Of a stretch of DNA of 64,000 nucleotides, positions 15,263 to 23,623 are shown one piece after another (positions within the stretch are counted from its first letter, which is position 1; the number at the start of each line of letters is the position of its first letter). Location of the stretch: NCBI GenBank assembly GCA_040399685.1, contig JBBART010000003.1, positions 62,001 to 126,000 of the forward strand. Reading direction: 5' to 3'. This stretch comes from CAIQQQ01 sp040399685 (GTDB taxonomy: Bacteria > Pseudomonadota > Alphaproteobacteria > Acetobacterales > Acetobacteraceae). The position numbers were made by a program, and so were the translations under genes. The notes under the pieces were generated by a model. That model was not told the DNA's origin. It saw only the letters and a program-made list of their open reading frames with translations, and ran no database searches.

Positions 15263-16663
15263 TTACCATGTCGGATCAATCGGCGACGGCGGCGTTCCGC
15301 CTGCCTCGATCGCGGCGCCGGCCGCCAGCAGCAGATCCTCACGGCCCCGGTTGGCAATCAACTGCACGCCCACGGGCGCCACGCCGACCATGCCGGTGGA
15401 CACCACCAGCCCCGGCATCGACATCAATGGCAGCCCGGTCTGCACCAGCTGCGCCTCCCACACGGCGGCGAAGGCCTCCGGGCCAGCCATGTCGGCATCG
15501 TCAGCGAACGGCAACTGGCCGGACACAGGCACCAGCAACAGCGGATACTGGTCCATGAATGCCTGGAACACGCGGGTGAGGGTTGCCCGGCGGATCAGGG
15601 TCTGGCCCACGATGTCGCCAGGCAGGTTGGTGGCCATGTCGTGGAACGCGGCGGCGATCATCATTGCCGCCGGATCGGCCTCGCGCGCCACCAGATCGGC
15701 GAAGCCGGGATAGCCATCGCCCAGCCACAGCTTGATCTGCATCTCGGTGGCGTCACGGAATGAGGGGGTATCGGAAACTTCCTCCACGATATAGCCGGCG
15801 GCTTCCAGCCTGCGCGCGGAATCCTGCAACGCGGCAATGATCTCGGGCGCCACCGCCATGCCGTTCGGCCGCAAGCACAGCGCCACGCGCCGGGACACAG
15901 GGGCGCCGGCAGCGGGATAAGGTACATACCAAGGATCGCGGGCATCGGCGCGGGACAGCACGTCCAGCCCCAGCGCCACGTCGGCGATGGTGCGGGCAAT
16001 CGGGCCGGACACCGCCATCAACTGCGCGCCGATCGAGCGTTCCATGCCGGACGCGTTCCAGGCCGGCACCCGGCCGAGGCTGGGCCGCAGGCCGTGCACG
16101 CCGCAGGCATAGGCAGGATAGCGGATGGACCCGCCGATATCGGTGCCGTGGCCAATCTGCCCGATGCCAGCCGCAACGGCGGACGCCGCCCCGCCGGACG
16201 AACCGCCGGGCGTGAGGCCGGGATCACGGGGGTTTTTGGTGCGGCCGTGCAATTGGTTGTCGGTGAACCACCGCAGCGAGAACGCCGGCGTGTTGGTGCG
16301 GCCGAGAATGACGGCGCCGGCATGGCGAAGATTGCTCACCACCGGGCTGTCAGAGGCTGCGATCAGATCCTTCTGCAACCGCAGGCCGTTGGTGGTGGCA
16401 TGGCCGAGCTGGTCGGTGTTGACCTTCACGGTCACGGGCACGCCGCCGAGCAGGCCGGCGTCGCCGCCTTTGGCGATGATGGCGTCGACCGCATCGGCCG
16501 CGGCCAGAACCTCTTCGGGCCGATGCGCGATCACCGCGTTCAGCTTCGGATTGACCGCATCCAGACGCGCCAATGCCGCCACTGCGACCTCATGCGCCGA
16601 GACCTTGCGGGTGCGGATCAGAGCCGCCAGTTCGGTGGCGGGGAGTTTCCAGGTGTCGGTCAC
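15263..16663 (-). CDS. amidase-signature family hydrolase (end of the glycogen operon)
   Basis: The protein has the amidase signature Ser-Ser-Lys triad: Lys in VPVTVKVNTDQ, and the serines in TPGGSSGGAASAV and GTDIGGSIRYPA. It should hydrolyse an amide or act on an aryl/alkyl amide, with unknown substrate. The GTG at 16663 gives 466 residues and starts close to the conserved domain. An ATG at 16702 would add 13 residues and almost touch the glgX/malQ stop at 16706. Either way it follows that gene closely and may share the glg transcript, although its chemistry has no obvious link to glycogen. Confidence 0.83.
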   Translation of the reverse strand: MTDTWKLPATELAALIRTRKVSAHEVAVAALARLDAVNPKLNAVIAHRPEEVLAAADAVDAIIAKGGDAGLLGGVPVTVKVNTDQLGHATTNGLRLQKDLIAASDSPVVSNLRHAGAVILGRTNTPAFSLRWFTDNQLHGRTKNPRDPGLTPGGSSGGAASAVAAGIGQIGHGTDIGGSIRYPAYACGVHGLRPSLGRVPAWNASGMERSIGAQLMAVSGPIARTIADVALGLDVLSRADARDPWYVPYPAAGAPVSRRVALCLRPNGMAVAPEIIAALQDSARRLEAAGYIVEEVSDTPSFRDATEMQIKLWLGDGYPGFADLVAREADPAAMMIAAAFHDMATNLPGDIVGQTLIRRATLTRVFQAFMDQYPLLLVPVSGQLPFADDADMAGPEAFAAVWEAQLVQTGLPLMSMPGLVVSTGMVGVAPVGVQLIANRGREDLLLAAGAAIEAGGTPPSPIDPTW

Positions 16664-16705
16664 GCAACGATCCTTCGATGATTTGGTAACGGAAGTCTGC
16701 AAAGA

Positions 16706-19700
16706 TCAGTCGCCCGGCCGCTCGCGCCGCAGGGCGTCCAGGATCGGGGTAGCGTGGGGGCTGGTGAACAGCGTGTCCAGGTCTACCGAGATGCGGCGCC
16801 GCCAATTGGGTCGTTCCCAGTCCGTGCCGGGCAGGTTGACCGCCTGCGTCTCGCCGGCAAGATCGTCGGTTTGCACATAAACCAAATCGCACGCTGTTTC
16901 GGCCACGAAGGCGTGCGCTCTGGGTGCAAGGTCGCCATTGCCGAGTGTTTCGCGGAGGGCCTCGATCTCGGCGGTGCGCTCGGCCATGTCCGATTGCGCA
17001 TCCTCGGGCCGGCGCTGGCCGAGGGCTGTGCGTTCGACGATATCCGCCCCCGTCTGCCAACCGGCGAGGGTGGGCAGGTCATGGGTGGACACGCAGGCGA
17101 CGGCGCGGGCGGGATAGCTGGATTTCGGCTTGAAGCCACGGCCCTCTCGTTCGAGCAACAGCACGCGGTAGCTCAGCACGTCATGTGCGGACAGCACCTC
17201 GCGCAGTCCGTCCGGCACGGTGCCGAGATCCTCGCCGATCACCAGCGCCTGGGCACGGTGTGATTCGAGGGCGATCTGGCCGAGCAGATCGTCGAACGGA
17301 TAGGCCACGTAGGTGCCGTCGGCGCCGCAGGCGCCGTCTGGCACCCAGTAAAGCCGCGCCAGCCCCAGCGCGTGGTCGATGCGCAGGCCGCCGGCATGGC
17401 GCATGTTGGCGGCCAGCAGTCCGGCGAAATCGGCGTATCCGCCACGGTTCATCAAATGCGGCACGGGCGGCGGCAGCCCCCAGACCTGGCCTTCCGCCGA
17501 GAACGGGTCTGGCGGTGCGCCGATCGACACACCTTGCGCCACCAGTTCCGCCATGGCCCAGGCTTCGGCGCCATCGGGCGCGCAGCCGACGGCGAGATCG
17601 CGAACGAAGCCGATCTCCAGCCCACCTTCGGAAAAGGGGCTGGCAGCGCGGGCAAGCTGCCGGTCGCAGAGGAACTGAAGGTATTGGTGATACGTCACGC
17701 GCGCGGCATGGCTGCGGGTGATCGCGGTCACCGCCTCGCTGCTGGGGTGGCGGAGTTCTGCCGGCCAGATATGCCAGGACTGAGCGGGGTAAAGCTCGGA
17801 AATCGTCTCGAAAACGGCGAAACGATGCAGCGCCGCGCCGCCTTCGGCGATGAAGGTCTGGAAATTCCTGTCCGGGGCTTCCTGCATCGCCACGCGGAAA
17901 CGCTGTTCCAGGGCCGCCGACTTGCGGGCCCAGACGGCGCGGTATGCCACCGCCGGAAGCGCCGACAGGGAAGCGGCCTCTGGGCCGCCGATCTCTGGCA
18001 GGTCGAGATAAATCGGGTCGAGAAACCGCCGGTCGGAGGGCTGGTAGGGGCTGGCCCGCTCGCGCTGGGCGGCGAACTGGGCATGCATCGGGTTCAGCCC
18101 CAGCACGGCGCCACCGGCAGTACGGGTGGCCTGGGCCAAGGCCGCAAGGGTGGAGAAGTCGCCGATGCCCTGATCGGATGCGGTGCGCAGGGTATAAAGC
18201 TGGGCCGATACGCCAAACCGGCGCTCACCGCGCACGAGGGCGGGCGGCAGGTAGCAGGCTTGCGGGGCGATGGTGATGTGGCAGGCAATGTCCGGCGTCT
18301 CGTCGCGCCAGATCCGGTGACGGCCCATCGGCAGGTGCGGCAGCTTCACCATCCAGCGCCGCCCGGCGCGGCCGTCCGATGCGGTGAATTGCTCCACCAC
18401 CGCCTCGGCGGCGCCGGCGCGGATGCGCTGCAGGCTGCCGTCTTCCAGCGCCAGGGTCAGCCATTCGCTCCGCGGCGCCAGGCCCTGCGCCAGCGCCATC
18501 GGCAGCAGCACGCCTTCCTGCGTCCGGCGCACCAGCGAGACCGGAAGCGGCCTGCGGTCGCGTGCCTCGGCCAGTTGGGTCAGGGAATTGCGGGCCTCCC
18601 CTGCGGTTCCGGCCGGAAGATGCATCGCGTCCAGCACGTGGCGCTTGGTCTCGTCACTGACGCGGTGATAGGTGCCGAAACTCTCCCACCATTCTGGCGC
18701 GACGCCGGCTGCACGCGCCAATCTGTCGAGCAACGCGGTGTCGTATTGGGTGGTTCTGCGCAGCGCCGGTGGTGGCGCCGGGACTTCGGCCACCGCCACC
18801 ACGCTGCGCGCGGCCGCAACCAAAAGCGGCTCCACCAGATCGAGCGCGTCCGCAGCGCCTGTGTGGCTGTCAGCGAGAACCCGCCACAGGCAACCATCCT
18901 CAGGCGTCGGTAAATCGAACGACACCGCCACGCGGCTGCGGTTGATCACCAGCCCCACACGGGGGCACGGGGTGCCGTTGGCCCCCGGCGCCGGGCGGAG
19001 CAGCATCGCCAGCGCGTCGCCGGCCCCGTCATTCCAGTCGCCGTCCGACAGATCCTGCGCGTCCGGCCGCAGCCAGGCCACATCCGGGCGCAAATCGTCC
19101 TCGCCTGGGGCGCCTGTCAGGAAGATGTCGTCGGAAAACCCGGGAGTATCGCGGCGCAAGGCCACCAGCGACTGGGTCCAGACCAGCAGTTTTGGGTCAG
19201 CGTGGCTCCAGTCAAGCCAGGTGACGGCGTTGTCCTGGGTGTAGGGGTTGTTGTTGCCGCCTTGCCGGTGGCCGAATTCGCTGCCCATCGCCAGCATCGG
19301 CGTGCCGCGCGACAGCAGCAGCAGCGCCAGCAACGCCCGCTGGTCGGCCAGACGCGCCGATTGGATGGCACGGTCGTCGGTGGGGCCTTCGGCGCCGTTG
19401 TTCCACGAGAAATTATCGCTGGTGCCGTCGCGGTTGTTCTCGCCGTTGGCCGCGTTGTGTTTCTCGGTGTAGGCAACGAGGTCGGCCAGTGAAAACCCGT
19501 CATGGGCCGTGATGAAATTCACGCTGCGCGACGGCCCGCGATGGGGGGCGAAGATATCGGCCGAGCCGGAAAGCCGTGTGGCCAGTGCGCCCAGCCGCCC
19601 TGAATCGCCGCGCCAGAACATCCGGACATCATCGCGAAACCGGTCGTTCCACTCCCCCCAGCGCCCCGGGAACTGGCCAAGCTGATAGCCGCCCCAGCCG

Positions 19701-20827
19701 GCATCCCACGGCTCGGCGATCATTTTCAGCCGCGACAGCACCGGGTCCTGCTCGATGGCCTGCAACAGCGGCGCCTGCGGGTCGAAACCGTCCTTCCGGC
19801 GTCCCAGCACGGGCGCCAGATCGAACCGAAATCCGTGCACGCCGCCGAAATTGGCCCAGGCGCGCAGGCAGTCCATCGCCAGCCGCAGGGAATGCGGCCG
19901 GTCCAGCGCCAGGGTGTTGCCGCAGCCGGTGTCGTTGACGAGCGCGCCGTCGGCAAGGCGGAAATACGACGCGTTGTCGAGGCCGCGCAGCGAAACGGTG
20001 GGGCCACGCATGTCGCCCTCGCCGGTGTGGTTCAGCACGATGTCGATGATCGTCTCGATCCCGGCATCGGCCAAAGCCGCCACGGTCTCGCGCACCTCCT
20101 GCCAGCCGCCGGGGGCGAGGCGCGGGTCGGGCGCCAGGAAGGCCACCGAGTTATAGCCCCAGTAATTTGTAAGGCCGCGCTCGGCCAGATGGCGCTCCTC
20201 CATCCACGCACACGGCGGCATGATCTCCACCGCGGTCACGCCCAGGCTTTTCAAATGCGCCACCGCCGCCGGATGCGCGAGCCCGGCGAAGGTGCCGCGC
20301 AAGGCTTCCGGAATGCCCGGATGCGTCATGGTGAAGCCGCGCACATGCAACTCATAGAGCACCGTTTGCGACCACGGTGTGAGGCTCGCCCCAGGCTTGG
20401 CCACGACCGGGCGCGTGACGATCGCCTTTGGCATCGCAGCCGCACTGTCGGTGTCGTCCATGCTGCCATCGTCGTGCTGGCCGAACATCGACGGGTCCAC
20501 GTGCGGCGCGCGGTCGAGCGCCAGCGCATACGGATCCAGCAGCAGCTTGGACGGATTGAAGACGTGCCCGTCTTGTGGATTCCACGGGCCGTGCGCACGC
20601 AGGCCATAGCGTGTGCCTTGGGCGATGCCAGCAAAATGGCCATGGAACACATCGCCCGTGCGGCAAGGCAAAGCGATACGCGAATGCTCGGTTTCGCCCT
20701 GGGCGCCGAACACACAGAACTCGATGGCCGTGGCGTTTGCCGAATGAACCGCCACGTTGACGCCGTCGCCATCCGGGGTCACGCCCAGCACTTCCGGCGT
20801 GCCGTCACGAACGCCGTTCAACCTCAT
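16706..20827 (-). CDS. glgX-malQ: fused glycogen debranching enzyme GlgX and 4-alpha-glucanotransferase MalQ
   Basis: One 1373-residue frame encodes two GH enzymes. Residues 1 to about 680 are GlgX (GH13): an N-terminal CBM48-like part, then NYWGYNS, the nucleophile in HGFRFDLAPVL, the acid in MIAEPWDAG and NFITAHDGF. From about 695 the chain is MalQ (GH77): FGVSAQLYTLR, the nucleophile in GGLRIDHALGLARLYWVP, the acid in VIGEDLGTVP, and STHDLPTLAGW. Together they would trim branches and rearrange the released maltodextrins. The ATG at 20827 forms an ATGA overlap with the glgA stop. The longer open frame to 20929 would run inside glgA. Confidence 0.92.
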   Translation of the reverse strand: MRLNGVRDGTPEVLGVTPDGDGVNVAVHSANATAIEFCVFGAQGETEHSRIALPCRTGDVFHGHFAGIAQGTRYGLRAHGPWNPQDGHVFNPSKLLLDPYALALDRAPHVDPSMFGQHDDGSMDDTDSAAAMPKAIVTRPVVAKPGASLTPWSQTVLYELHVRGFTMTHPGIPEALRGTFAGLAHPAAVAHLKSLGVTAVEIMPPCAWMEERHLAERGLTNYWGYNSVAFLAPDPRLAPGGWQEVRETVAALADAGIETIIDIVLNHTGEGDMRGPTVSLRGLDNASYFRLADGALVNDTGCGNTLALDRPHSLRLAMDCLRAWANFGGVHGFRFDLAPVLGRRKDGFDPQAPLLQAIEQDPVLSRLKMIAEPWDAGWGGYQLGQFPGRWGEWNDRFRDDVRMFWRGDSGRLGALATRLSGSADIFAPHRGPSRSVNFITAHDGFSLADLVAYTEKHNAANGENNRDGTSDNFSWNNGAEGPTDDRAIQSARLADQRALLALLLLSRGTPMLAMGSEFGHRQGGNNNPYTQDNAVTWLDWSHADPKLLVWTQSLVALRRDTPGFSDDIFLTGAPGEDDLRPDVAWLRPDAQDLSDGDWNDGAGDALAMLLRPAPGANGTPCPRVGLVINRSRVAVSFDLPTPEDGCLWRVLADSHTGAADALDLVEPLLVAAARSVVAVAEVPAPPPALRRTTQYDTALLDRLARAAGVAPEWWESFGTYHRVSDETKRHVLDAMHLPAGTAGEARNSLTQLAEARDRRPLPVSLVRRTQEGVLLPMALAQGLAPRSEWLTLALEDGSLQRIRAGAAEAVVEQFTASDGRAGRRWMVKLPHLPMGRHRIWRDETPDIACHITIAPQACYLPPALVRGERRFGVSAQLYTLRTASDQGIGDFSTLAALAQATRTAGGAVLGLNPMHAQFAAQRERASPYQPSDRRFLDPIYLDLPEIGGPEAASLSALPAVAYRAVWARKSAALEQRFRVAMQEAPDRNFQTFIAEGGAALHRFAVFETISELYPAQSWHIWPAELRHPSSEAVTAITRSHAARVTYHQYLQFLCDRQLARAASPFSEGGLEIGFVRDLAVGCAPDGAEAWAMAELVAQGVSIGAPPDPFSAEGQVWGLPPPVPHLMNRGGYADFAGLLAANMRHAGGLRIDHALGLARLYWVPDGACGADGTYVAYPFDDLLGQIALESHRAQALVIGEDLGTVPDGLREVLSAHDVLSYRVLLLEREGRGFKPKSSYPARAVACVSTHDLPTLAGWQTGADIVERTALGQRRPEDAQSDMAERTAEIEALRETLGNGDLAPRAHAFVAETACDLVYVQTDDLAGETQAVNLPGTDWERPNWRRRISVDLDTLFTSPHATPILDALRRERPGD

Positions 20828-22287
20828 GCGGTCACAGCCGAAAGGCGGCGATACATCCGCGCATAATGCCGCGCGGCCCCCCGCCATGACACGTCCGCCG
20901 CCATGCCGTTGGCCTGCATCCGCGTCCACGTCTCTTTATCGTCGTATAGTTGCGCTGTGCGGTTGATCGCTGCTGCCAGCCGTTCGGCGGTGACGGGCGA
21001 GAACTGCACGCCGGTGGCCACACCCGCCCCGATCGCCATGGGGTTTGCGTCAATCACGGTATCCGCCAGCCCGCCAACCCGCGCCACCACCGGAATGGCG
21101 CCATAGCGCAGTGCGTAAAGCTGGGTCAGGCCGCAAGGCTCGAAGCGTGACGGCACCAGCAACGCGTCCGCACCGGCCTGGATGGCGTGCGCCAACGGCT
21201 CGTGATAGCCGACGATGCAGCCGACCCGGCCGGGATGGGCGGCCTCGGCATCGCGGAACCCTGCCTCGATCGCGTCGTCGCCCGCCCCGAGCACTGCCAG
21301 TTGGGCGCCGGTGGCCAGCAAGGTGGGCAGGGCTTCCAGCAGCATGTCCAGACCCTTTTGCCAGGTCAGCCGGCTGACGACGCCGAACAGCATCACATTC
21401 GGGTCGATATCCAGGCCCATGCGGCGTTGCAGATCGGCCTTGTTGACCTCGCGCGCCTCCAGCATCGTGGAATCGTACTGGGCTGCCAGCAGCGCATCCT
21501 CGCCAGGGTCCCAGGAATCGGTATCGATGCCGTTAAGGATGCCGTGCAGCACCGATGACCGGGCACGCAGCAAGCCGTCGAGGCCCATGCCGCCCTCAGG
21601 CGTCAGGATTTCCTCGGCATAGGTGGGCGAGACGGTGGTGATGCGGTCGGCGAATTGCAGGCCGGCCTTGAGCATGCTGATGGTGCCGTAGAACTCGACG
21701 CCGTCCAGCCCAATGGATTCTGGCGGCAGCCCCAGTTGCGCGCGCAAGCCGATATCAACCTTGCCGACGAAGGCCAGATTATGCACCGTCATGACGGTGC
21801 GCGGGCGATGGGCGCCATCATAATACAGATATGCCGGCACCAGCCCCGCCTGCCAGTCATGGGCATGCACCACATCGGGAACCCAGCCGGCCAGGCCCTT
21901 CATGCCGATCTCGGCGGCGGCACGCGCCAGGGCGGCGAACCGCAGCGCATTGTCGGGCCAATCCTGCCCGTCCGGGCCGGTGTAGAGATTGCCGCCACGC
22001 GTGAACAAATGCGGGATATCCAGCACCATCATGTCCAGCCCGCGCACAGTGGCGGCCAGCAGGCGGCCGGGGCCACCGGCCTGATCGGTCACGGATGGCG
22101 GCAGCGGATAGGCCTCGGCGCCCTCCATGGCGGCCAGCACCATCGGGTAGCCAGGAATGAGCGTGCGCACCTGCACATTCTCACTCGCCAACGCGGCCGG
22201 CAGGGCGCCGACAACATCGGCGAGACCGCCTGTTTTCACGAGCGGATAGCATTCGGACGCGACCGAGAGAACGCGCAATGTCCTCAT
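20824..22287 (-). CDS. glgA: glycogen synthase (ADP-glucose, GT5)
   Basis: The enzyme adds glucose from ADP-glucose to glycogen ends. The 487-residue protein starts LRVLSVASECYPLVKTGGLADVVGALPAAL (residues 3 onward), where KTGGL is the nucleotide-sugar contact. Later segments include HAHDWQAGLVPAYL and the C-terminal SRFEPCGLTQLYALRYG that binds the donor. The ATG at 22287 overlaps the glgC stop as ATGA, so the pair is translationally coupled. The frame runs on to 22326 inside glgC, which is unlikely to be used. Confidence 0.95.
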   Translation of the reverse strand: MRTLRVLSVASECYPLVKTGGLADVVGALPAALASENVQVRTLIPGYPMVLAAMEGAEAYPLPPSVTDQAGGPGRLLAATVRGLDMMVLDIPHLFTRGGNLYTGPDGQDWPDNALRFAALARAAAEIGMKGLAGWVPDVVHAHDWQAGLVPAYLYYDGAHRPRTVMTVHNLAFVGKVDIGLRAQLGLPPESIGLDGVEFYGTISMLKAGLQFADRITTVSPTYAEEILTPEGGMGLDGLLRARSSVLHGILNGIDTDSWDPGEDALLAAQYDSTMLEAREVNKADLQRRMGLDIDPNVMLFGVVSRLTWQKGLDMLLEALPTLLATGAQLAVLGAGDDAIEAGFRDAEAAHPGRVGCIVGYHEPLAHAIQAGADALLVPSRFEPCGLTQLYALRYGAIPVVARVGGLADTVIDANPMAIGAGVATGVQFSPVTAERLAAAINRTAQLYDDKETWTRMQANGMAADVSWRGAARHYARMYRRLSAVTA

Positions 22288-23552
22288 GGTGAAAGACGGT
22301 CGATCATCGGCTGCGTGATCAGGCAAATGCCGCCTGGGCTGCGGCGGAAACGCCTTGCGTCCAGTTCCGGGTCCTCGCCCACCACCAGCCCCGCCGGAAT
22401 CCGTACCCCACGATCAATCACGACCTTTCGCAGCCGGGCGCCCTGGCCGACATCGACATACGGCAGCAGCACCGCCTCCTCGACATTCGCGTAGGAATGC
22501 AGATGCGCATTGGTGGACAGCAACGAGCGCCGCACCGAGGCGCCAGACACGATGCAGCCGCCCGAGACGAGGGAACTGATCGCAGCGCCCCTGCGGCCGT
22601 CCTCATCATGGACGAACTTGGCCGGCGCGGTCATTTCGCCATGGGTCCAGATTGGCCAGTTCTGGTCGTAAAGATCCAACTCGGGAACCACGTCCGTCAG
22701 GTCGATATTGGCGGCGTAATACGCCTCCAGCGTGCCGACATCGCGCCAATAGGACGTGCGTTCAGATGCCGAGCGCACGCAGGACCTGGCGAACGGATGC
22801 GCCATCGCGCGGCCCTCGGCCACCAGCCGGGGAATGATGTCCTTGCCGAAATCATGGCTGGAATCGGGGTTCGCGGCATCCAGGCGAAGTTGCTCGAACA
22901 GGAACTTGGTTTCGAACACATAGATGCCCATGCTCGCCAGCGCGGTATCCGGGCGCCCGGGCATGGTGGCCGGATGCGCCGGCTTTTCCTCAAATGACAG
23001 AATGCGGTCAGCATCGTCGACATGCATCACGCCAAAGCCGCGCGCCTCGGCGACCGGGACTTCGATGCAGGCAATGGTCACGTCCGCGCCGGCGCTGACA
23101 TGTTGTTGCAGCATCTGCTCGTAATCCATCTTGTAGATATGGTCCCCGGCCAGCAGCACCATGTATTTGGGATCATAGCTCTCGATGATGTCGATGTTCT
23201 GGTACACGGCATCGGCGGTGCCCAGATACCATTGGTCTTCCGACACGCGCTGGCTGGCCGGCAGGATGTCGAAGCTCTCGTTTCGCTCCGGGCGGAAGAA
23301 ATTCCAGCCATGCTGCAAATGGCGGATCAGGCTGTGCGCCTTGTACTGGGTGGCGACGGCCATGCGGCGAATGCCAGAATTCAGCGCGTTGGAAAGCGCG
23401 AAATCGATAATCCGCAATTTCCCGCCGAAATAGACCGCAGGCTTGGCGCGACGATCGGTCAGTTCCATCAGCCGGGTTCCCCGGCCTCCCGCCAATACAT
23501 AGGCCATGGCATGGCGGGCGAGGGGGGCAACGTTCGGGGTGCCAGTCAGCAT
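22284..23552 (-). CDS. glgC: glucose-1-phosphate adenylyltransferase
   Basis: The enzyme makes ADP-glucose from ATP and glucose-1-phosphate, the committed and usually allosterically controlled step of glycogen synthesis. The 422-residue protein has the pyrophosphorylase signature YVLAGGRGTRLMELTDRRAK near residue 18, then KPAVYFGGKLRIIDFALSN, WYLGTADAVYQN and a C-terminal left-handed beta-helix segment. A CGGAGA ribosome site precedes the ATG. It lies 71 bases behind glgB and overlaps glgA by 4 bases. Confidence 0.96.
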   Translation of the reverse strand: MLTGTPNVAPLARHAMAYVLAGGRGTRLMELTDRRAKPAVYFGGKLRIIDFALSNALNSGIRRMAVATQYKAHSLIRHLQHGWNFFRPERNESFDILPASQRVSEDQWYLGTADAVYQNIDIIESYDPKYMVLLAGDHIYKMDYEQMLQQHVSAGADVTIACIEVPVAEARGFGVMHVDDADRILSFEEKPAHPATMPGRPDTALASMGIYVFETKFLFEQLRLDAANPDSSHDFGKDIIPRLVAEGRAMAHPFARSCVRSASERTSYWRDVGTLEAYYAANIDLTDVVPELDLYDQNWPIWTHGEMTAPAKFVHDEDGRRGAAISSLVSGGCIVSGASVRRSLLSTNAHLHSYANVEEAVLLPYVDVGQGARLRKVVIDRGVRIPAGLVVGEDPELDARRFRRSPGGICLITQPMIDRLSP

Positions 23553-23623
23553 CGTGGGTCTCCGTTATTGTCGACGATCCGCCGATGGTGTCGAGATAAG
23601 CCTGCACCGCCCCGCTCGGGCTG

